Shown here: in pieces, positions 59,247 through 64,000 of the stretch
Numbering within the stretch: the stretch's first letter is position 1
How the letters are laid out: every line of letters starts with the position of its first letter
Assembly: GCF_001610875.1 (NCBI RefSeq)
Contig: NZ_CP011272.1
Span: 310,001-374,000 of the forward strand
Length of the DNA stretch: 64,000 nucleotides
Direction of reading: 5' to 3'
DNA from: Pirellula sp. SH-Sr6A
Lineage (GTDB): Bacteria > Planctomycetota > Planctomycetia > Pirellulales > Pirellulaceae
The notes under the pieces: generated by a model
Seen by the model: the letters and a program-made list of their open reading frames with translations, nothing else
What the model was told of the DNA's origin: nothing
Database searches by the model: none
Made by a program: the position numbers and the translations under genes

Positions 59247-60623
59247 GGTATTGTCAATTGTTGTGTTCTAGGATTTGGAATCAGGCGGCAACCTGCAGGA
59301 TTCCATTTACGAATTTCTTTCCTTCGAGCAGCGATACGATGTGCTGATGACCATCGAGTCGCCGCCATTTCTTTGCAGCTGCTTCGGCAAGCTTGAACAT
59401 CATCACCAAGCTCGCTTGACGCGTTCCGCTTCCCTTCGTCTTGCGATGCCTTAACCGTATCGTTGAGAAGGTGGACTCAATCGGATTGGTCGTGCGAAGG
59501 TGCTTCCAGTGCTCAGCAGGGAAATCATAAAACGCCAGGAGCTCCTCCTTGTCTTTGGAAAGACATTCCCATGCCTTCGGGTATTTCGCTTTGTACATTT
59601 CTCCGAAGCGATCAAACGCCTTGTAAGCATTCTCTCGTGTCTCTGCCATCCAGATTTCGTGGAGGGCTTCCTTGGCGCGTGGCTGCGCACTTTTGGGTAG
59701 CTTGTTCAAGACGTTTCCGCTCTTGTGAAACCAGCAACGCTGCTCCCGTATCTTGGAAAACACTTTGCGTACGGCAGCCCAAAAGCCCAACGCTCCATCA
59801 CCGATGGCAAGCTGCGGTTCCACTTTGAGGCCGCGGCTTTTAAGGTCACTAAGGAGCTCTATCCAGCTTGATTCGCTTTCCCGATATCCATCTCTCACGG
59901 CGATCAGCTCCTTCTCTCCTTCCGCAGTTGCCCCCATCAAGACCAAGAGGCATTGCCTTTGATTTTCTTGGTCTTCCAATCGAACATTGACATGAATGCC
60001 ATCTGCCCAGATGTAGGCATAACGCTTTTCCGAGAGATCGCGGCTGCTCCAAGTTTCATACTCTTTCGTCCAAGCTTCCTTCAAGCGAACGATTGTCGAG
60101 GCGCTCACCGAATCCACGGGAGCGCCCGTCAACGATTGCAAGGCTTCCGAGAAATCGCCGGTGGAAATGCCTTTGAGGGAAAGCCAGGGAATGAGCTCGT
60201 CGATCGCCTTCGAACGACGCAGGTAGGGCGGAAGGATGCTGGAGGAAAATCGAACGCGATCATCTGCCTTGGGTGATTTATCGCGAACACGAGGCTGTTG
60301 GATCTCGAGTGTTCCTGCACCCGTCACCAACTCGCGGGAAGGTAAGTATCCGTTTCGGACGACTTGTCGCCTTCCCTCGTCGTCGACCTTGTTCGAATGC
60401 CGTTCGAGGAACGCTTCGACCTCGTTTTCCAAAGCAGCTTGCAGCATCCGTCTCGCCCCGTCTTGGATGATTTGGTCGAGGACGCTTCTGGCGTTCTCAA
60501 CGGGTCCAAACTTCAAAACTTCGTTCCCACCCACTGGTTCAGAAGCATCGAATACCTTATTTTTCATCTCGGCGTACTCCTTGTGCCCTCGTTGGGCCGC
60601 TAGTGAAACTTGACATTTACACC
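59247..60623 (-). mobile_element. IS256-family insertion sequence (approximate ends)
   Basis: One transposase gene is flanked by imperfect ends. The right end read inward is GGTGTAAATGTCAAGTTTCA (from 60623), and the left end read inward is GGTATTGTCAATTGTTGTGT (from 59247). They share GGT and a TGTCAA block. No target duplication could be recognised, so the exact ends are uncertain and one end may be worn. Confidence 0.65.
59281..60567 (-). CDS. IS256-family transposase
   Basis: This 428-residue transposase of the mutator/IS256 type is full length. DDE residues are placed in YIWADGIHVNVRLED (first Asp), PQLAIGDGALGFWAAVRKVF (second Asp) and TTNPIESTFSTIRLRHRKTK (Glu). Other family marks are the N-terminal LQAALENEVEAFLERH, RNGYLPSRELVTGAGTLEIQ, QRCWFHKSGNVLNKLPKSAQ and LAEAAAKKWRRLDG. 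The ATG at 60567 has AAGGAG upstream. It appears intact and potentially active. Confidence 0.93.
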   Translation of the reverse strand: MKNKVFDASEPVGGNEVLKFGPVENARSVLDQIIQDGARRMLQAALENEVEAFLERHSNKVDDEGRRQVVRNGYLPSRELVTGAGTLEIQQPRVRDKSPKADDRVRFSSSILPPYLRRSKAIDELIPWLSLKGISTGDFSEALQSLTGAPVDSVSASTIVRLKEAWTKEYETWSSRDLSEKRYAYIWADGIHVNVRLEDQENQRQCLLVLMGATAEGEKELIAVRDGYRESESSWIELLSDLKSRGLKVEPQLAIGDGALGFWAAVRKVFSKIREQRCWFHKSGNVLNKLPKSAQPRAKEALHEIWMAETRENAYKAFDRFGEMYKAKYPKAWECLSKDKEELLAFYDFPAEHWKHLRTTNPIESTFSTIRLRHRKTKGSGTRQASLVMMFKLAEAAAKKWRRLDGHQHIVSLLEGKKFVNGILQVAA

Positions 60624-61033
60624 AGCAGGATACGCCACCTTTTTCTCAATTCACAGAACTCAACATTTGGTTATATCTCCGGCCCACTTCTCTCTATTCA
60701 CTGATAGCATCCAGGACGCCATCGTCGCTTCTGGAGTTTCGAACTTGCTCTTCGTATTGCGGGCGAAAAAGAGATTGGGATGGAAGGAAGATTGGCCAAA
60801 ACCCAATCTCTCCGCAAAAGACCAAACGCCAAAGAGTGCAAACCCCAAAAATAGACGTTTAAGGATCCCGTTAGCGAAGAGGCGGGAAGAGGCGGGAAGA
60901 GGCGGGAAGACACCCCACCCCGAAAACGCACTGGAGAATACAAGATCACTCAAGCTCCACGATGAAGAATCGCTTTTCAACTTCGCCGTCGACGCTACCA
61001 AACCCAAAGCACAGTGCAAAGGGCATAAGCAGA
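60624..61033. other. Intergenic region with a 10-base tandem repeat
   Basis: The decamer GGCGGGAAGA is repeated three times without interruption at 60881-60910. An open frame on the plus strand (60610-61137) runs through this and into the convergent gene without any recognisable domain, so I do not count it as a gene. Nothing else is supported. Confidence 0.45.
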
Positions 61034-62797
61034 TCAATTTGGTAATCTTGAAGGTGACGAGACTTTTGAATTTCCCCCGAACCCTTGAGGAAAAAGTAAC
61101 TCAACTAGAAGCCGAGCCAAGCGACCTCTTGAAATAGTCGATCCAGCCGATTCCTCGATCCCGGCTATGTCTACACGAAATTTGGACGAGTCAGCTGTAC
61201 TATACAACGCAGCAAGTTTATCGAGTCCTAATTTCAAATCTTGAATCGAAATCTGTTCGTCGAGCCGTAGCTCACCATCGCTAACTCGCTTTATAAATCC
61301 CACTTCCATCGCTTGTCTGAGCTCGATCGACAACCGATTTTTATCGTTTGTGTCGTGAAGACCTTCATCCTTGGGCGCATTCAAGTGAAGACATCGAACA
61401 CAAGCAACTGCAAATTCTCGACGAGTAACCGACTCGAAGGGACGAAACTCTCGCCCCTGATTTGTCGTCAGCATCCCACGAAACGCTACAGCAGTAGCCG
61501 CCAGCTTTTCTTCTTCACCAAGATCTGAAAGATCGACGGGATGTTGGGTATGAGCAGGGAATAAACCATTTGCAATCGGTGAGATATTGATCTGAATGTG
61601 AAGAACGCTGTATCGAGATCCATCTAGCGAATCGGAAAGAAATGATTTGCTGGCGGGAGTCTTGATGAATTCATATCGATAGCCATGCGAGGTGTCATCG
61701 TGATACTGCAACACAATGCCTTCTTGGTTTGACTGCGTATTTTCCGCCAATCCTCCAATCAAAGCGTTCGCAACAGCGTAACCAGATCCGATGTCGGTAA
61801 TCCGAAACCCTCCATCAAAGGTCACGTCCTCTTCTGCGATAGGTTTACGCGACGAGTGAAGCGTGAACGTTAAATCCAAGGGATCGAAACAATCTCCCTC
61901 GCTGATTAGCGACACGTTCAGGTTGCTTAGAGAACATCCCGTAGGCCCAGACTGCACGGTTGCGCGGTCAGCTAGGACCACGATCGCACGGCCCCCTGTC
62001 ACCATCACCTTCCCGTCGCTGCGTACACGTATGGCCGAGTCTCTATCGATTCCAATGCCAAACGGAATTTTCCGTTCCAGTATCACTCGGCTAAGCCTTG
62101 CAAGGCGTCCGCGGTACTGGAGAAAGTGTTGATCGATGACGCCGTTCTGAAGAAACCCTAGCCCCCGAGTCACAAGGATTCCACGCGAGATTGTGTCCTT
62201 GGTTAATCCGAAATCGAGCGCATCGAGTCCTTCGTCAACGAACATGCTTGGCAATCCTGAAGCCGAAAGCATTTTTGTGCTCTGAGCAGAAGCTCCAGCG
62301 CTCGTTCCTGCAATGACTCCTCCTCGAGCATAGAGCCGACGCATCGCGACGAGGAGAGGCGTGTCGGTTCCATCGGAATTGGTCAAAGCTCGAACCAAAC
62401 GAACTTGATCCCCTCCGGTCATGTAAACCGCAGTGGCACGATCAACCTTCTCCACATTGACAGGATCCCTCGTTGCCTGATCGGCATTCGAGTGAAGAAC
62501 ATTTAAAATCTCGACTTGGTTGCTTTGAATACCAAATTCTGAAAGCTCTTTTTGAAAGTGGTGCGCGGCGTCGAGCGACAGACTAGCCGCAGGCAGTAGA
62601 ACAAACTTGGCATTGGATGTGCCGCCGGCCGCTTCAATGAGATCCAGGAAGACCGAACGGTTACTTACCCCCAATCCGCCTCCAACCATGATCAATTGCC
62701 CATTCGATGGCCTTACATCGGCCTGCGAGAAGACTGGCTCGGAGAGCAGTAGCCCAGATGCGAGGGAAAGAATCAGGGCAAGGCAGAGTCGAACCAT
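61034..62797 (-). CDS. Cyanophycinase-like exported S51 peptidase with SLH-like tail
   Basis: This 587-residue protein has a signal peptide (LCLALILSLASGLLLSEPVF). The first half is a cyanophycinase-type S51 serine peptidase: GQLIMVGGGLG, KFVLLPAASLS, AVYMTGGDQVRLVRAL, the nucleophile Ser in GGVIAGTSAGASAQS, then GFLQNGVIDQHFLQYRGRLA and FGIGIDRDSAIRV. The C-terminal part has SLH-like segments (LAATAVAFRGMLTTNQGREF with VTRREFAVACVRCL; a second EVGFIKRVSDGELRLDEQIS), which in other proteins attach to the cell surface. The ATG at 62797 is preferred over a TTG at 62881. Cyanophycinase releases dipeptides from cyanophycin; the real substrate here is unproven. Confidence 0.87.
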   Translation of the reverse strand: MVRLCLALILSLASGLLLSEPVFSQADVRPSNGQLIMVGGGLGVSNRSVFLDLIEAAGGTSNAKFVLLPAASLSLDAAHHFQKELSEFGIQSNQVEILNVLHSNADQATRDPVNVEKVDRATAVYMTGGDQVRLVRALTNSDGTDTPLLVAMRRLYARGGVIAGTSAGASAQSTKMLSASGLPSMFVDEGLDALDFGLTKDTISRGILVTRGLGFLQNGVIDQHFLQYRGRLARLSRVILERKIPFGIGIDRDSAIRVRSDGKVMVTGGRAIVVLADRATVQSGPTGCSLSNLNVSLISEGDCFDPLDLTFTLHSSRKPIAEEDVTFDGGFRITDIGSGYAVANALIGGLAENTQSNQEGIVLQYHDDTSHGYRYEFIKTPASKSFLSDSLDGSRYSVLHIQINISPIANGLFPAHTQHPVDLSDLGEEEKLAATAVAFRGMLTTNQGREFRPFESVTRREFAVACVRCLHLNAPKDEGLHDTNDKNRLSIELRQAMEVGFIKRVSDGELRLDEQISIQDLKLGLDKLAALYSTADSSKFRVDIAGIEESAGSTISRGRLARLLVELLFPQGFGGNSKVSSPSRLPN

Positions 62798-63148
62798 AGC
62801 GGAGTTCGGAACACGGGAGGGAAAGGAATACCTTTGCAAATCGGGATCCGTTGAGCCTAGATAAAAGAGTGGTTCTTGCAACTGATTGGTATCGCTCGCC
62901 GAGATAATTCTTCAATCGCTTTCGATGTAGGGTTCTAAGATCGAAACGGCCGCTGGCACTTGCTCGCTGTTTGCATCCAGGGTTCTCCGCCTCAGCGCGC
63001 TCACCACAAACAGAGGGACTGCAGACTCGACACAGGTAGGAGCCCCCCTAGGGGCCATGCGACTTCGTTCGGATTAACGATGTGGAGGGGAGTTTCTATG
63101 GACTTTGAAGCGAAGAGTCGCCTCTATGACTTGGCCCCCTGAACTTTC
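62798..63148. other. Intergenic region, nothing recognised
   Basis: The region between two same-strand genes contains a GC-rich perfect palindrome CCCCTAGGGG near 63045-63056 without a T-run. Short open frames on the plus strand are not convincing. I could not assign a promoter or riboswitch. Confidence 0.35.
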
Positions 63149-64000
63149 TTACTTCGAGGTGGGAGCGTGGGAATGGTTTGGGGAAAGGGGACGTCCTAGG
63201 CTGCGCAAGAGAACGTAGAAGGTCGGAGTGAGAAAAAGTCCGACCAACGTAACTCCGCTCATTCCAGCAAAGACGGCTGTACCCAAAGCTTGCCGAATCT
63301 CTGCGCCAGCTCCTATCGCTTTCACCATCGGAAGGACGCCGAGAATGAATGCGAGCGAGGTCATGACAATCGGTCGTAATCGCAATCGGCAGGCCTCCGT
63401 GGCCGCAGCGTATTTGTCTTTACCTTCTTCCTCCAATTGCTTCGCAAACTCAACGATCAGAACAGCGTTTTTCGCCGCCAATCCGATCAAGACGATGAAG
63501 CCAATTTGCGCGATGAGATTGTTATCCATCGACCGCATGTAAAGGCCACCCAAAGCGAAGGGCAAGCAAATCGGGGCAATCATAATGATAGCCAGGGGCA
63601 ACAACCAGCTTTCGTACTCAGCCGAGTGAACGAGAAAGACGAAGAGAACGCAAAGCGGGAAAATATAAATAGCCGTATTCCCAGCAAGCTGTTCTTGGTA
63701 GGCGATATCGGTCCACTCGATTTGCATTCCTTGCGGCAGGACTTCTTTCGCAATTCGCTCCACAGCTTGAATAGCTTCGCCAGAACTTCGTCCAAACGAT
63801 GCGTCTCCTTGTACTTCCGCTGCGGGATACATGTTGTACCGTACCACGCGATCCGTACCGCTGCGCCATTCGACATCGAGCAGGGATCCGAGTGGAACCA
63901 TACTCCCTTCGCGACTTCGCACTCGAAAGCGAGTGATATCATCCGAAAACTGTCGGAACTCTCCTTCGGACTGCGCTCTCACTTGGAACGTCCTGCCAAA
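63149..64000 (-). CDS. RND efflux pump inner-membrane subunit, C-terminal part
   Basis: This is the C-terminal 283 residues of an AcrB/HAE1-type RND permease; the rest lies beyond the right edge and the frame stays open to it. The visible part contains the last periplasmic subdomains (REGSMVPLGSLLDVEWRSGT; YPAAEVQGDASFGRSSGEAI; QGMQIEWTDIAYQEQLAGNT) and helices 8-12 with VFLVHSAEYESWLLPLAIIM, GLAAKNAVLIVEFAKQLEEE, ACRLRLRPIVMTSLAFILGV and GMSGVTLVGLFLTPTFYVLL. These are standard for drug/solute RND pumps. The adaptor gene expected upstream is outside the window. Confidence 0.93.
   Translation of the reverse strand, partial: FGRTFQVRAQSEGEFRQFSDDITRFRVRSREGSMVPLGSLLDVEWRSGTDRVVRYNMYPAAEVQGDASFGRSSGEAIQAVERIAKEVLPQGMQIEWTDIAYQEQLAGNTAIYIFPLCVLFVFLVHSAEYESWLLPLAIIMIAPICLPFALGGLYMRSMDNNLIAQIGFIVLIGLAAKNAVLIVEFAKQLEEEGKDKYAAATEACRLRLRPIVMTSLAFILGVLPMVKAIGAGAEIRQALGTAVFAGMSGVTLVGLFLTPTFYVLLRSLGRPLSPNHSHAPTSK

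Noticed and set aside
60610-61137. 175-codon open frame between the IS256 element and the cyanophycinase gene
   Set aside because: It runs through a tandem decamer and into a convergent gene; composition is not protein-like and no start signal is seen.
1-64000. tRNA or rRNA genes
   Set aside because: I looked for T-loop sequences such as GGTTCGAATCC in a cloverleaf context and for rRNA blocks and found none convincing.

Overview
The window looks like a piece of a planctomycete chromosome, most probably of the Pirellulaceae. Signs of this are the exported family with a CHQPLYFED...ERHGH signature (about 1.3-2.0 kb), M50 peptidase/HlyD fusions beside HlyD adaptors, HtrA-like proteins with a CGGPL active-site remnant, exported amidohydrolase clusters, and an rsmH gene standing outside any cell-division cluster. 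This assignment is an inference from gene content; no 16S gene is present.

Layout. 0-10.6 kb: the start of asnS (running off the left edge), an exported protein of unknown function, a three-gene unit of membrane-fusion proteins (GAF/HlyD, HlyD, M50/HlyD), moeA, a MerC-like metal transporter, and a divergent PLP-homeostasis gene (yggS). 10.6-14.6 kb: an accessory block made of a short-repeat array, an IS4-type element inserted inside one repeat unit, a Y1/HUH (IS200/RAYT-like) transposase gene, and a second repeat array. 14.6-32.3 kb: an exported beta-propeller-like protein, a 2111-residue AddB-AddA fusion nuclease/helicase, a lipid kinase, a CarF plasmalogen desaturase coupled to a sterol-desaturase-type oxygenase, an MFS transporter, two HtrA-like proteins, an SDR protein and rsmH behind a structured leader. 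32.3-42.0 kb: DUF4416, thiO and an AGCS symporter in one unit, an aminotransferase, DUF202, a RegB/PrrB-like sensor kinase, rplS, holA, an exported glutathione peroxidase and a DinB-like protein. 42.1-55.9 kb: eight consecutive same-strand genes for exported amidohydrolase-fold proteins. 56.0-58.2 kb: a second, almost identical copy of the transposase gene with its own flanking repeat arrays. 58.5-64 kb: a possibly truncated gene, an IS256 element, a cyanophycinase-like protein with an SLH-like tail, and the end of an RND pump gene.

Two features stand out. First, a family of about 20-base units with core GGTGGGTGCC lies in arrays on both sides of two copies of the same HUH transposase gene 43.7 kb apart. 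The encoded proteins are identical, and the only coding differences I noticed are synonymous. The units upstream and downstream of the gene belong to slightly different subtypes, which suggests a RAYT/REP-like partnership with an unusual G-rich unit. Second, the amidohydrolase cluster contains about ten amidohydrolase folds, but only two proteins (42128-43399 and 51677-52975) keep the full metal-binding set. The others have lost the HxH motif while keeping signal peptides and the fold frame, and several carry low-complexity linkers at the same place in the fold. This resembles an exported assembly of pseudoenzymes around one or two active hydrolases.

No tRNA, rRNA or CRISPR array was recognised.
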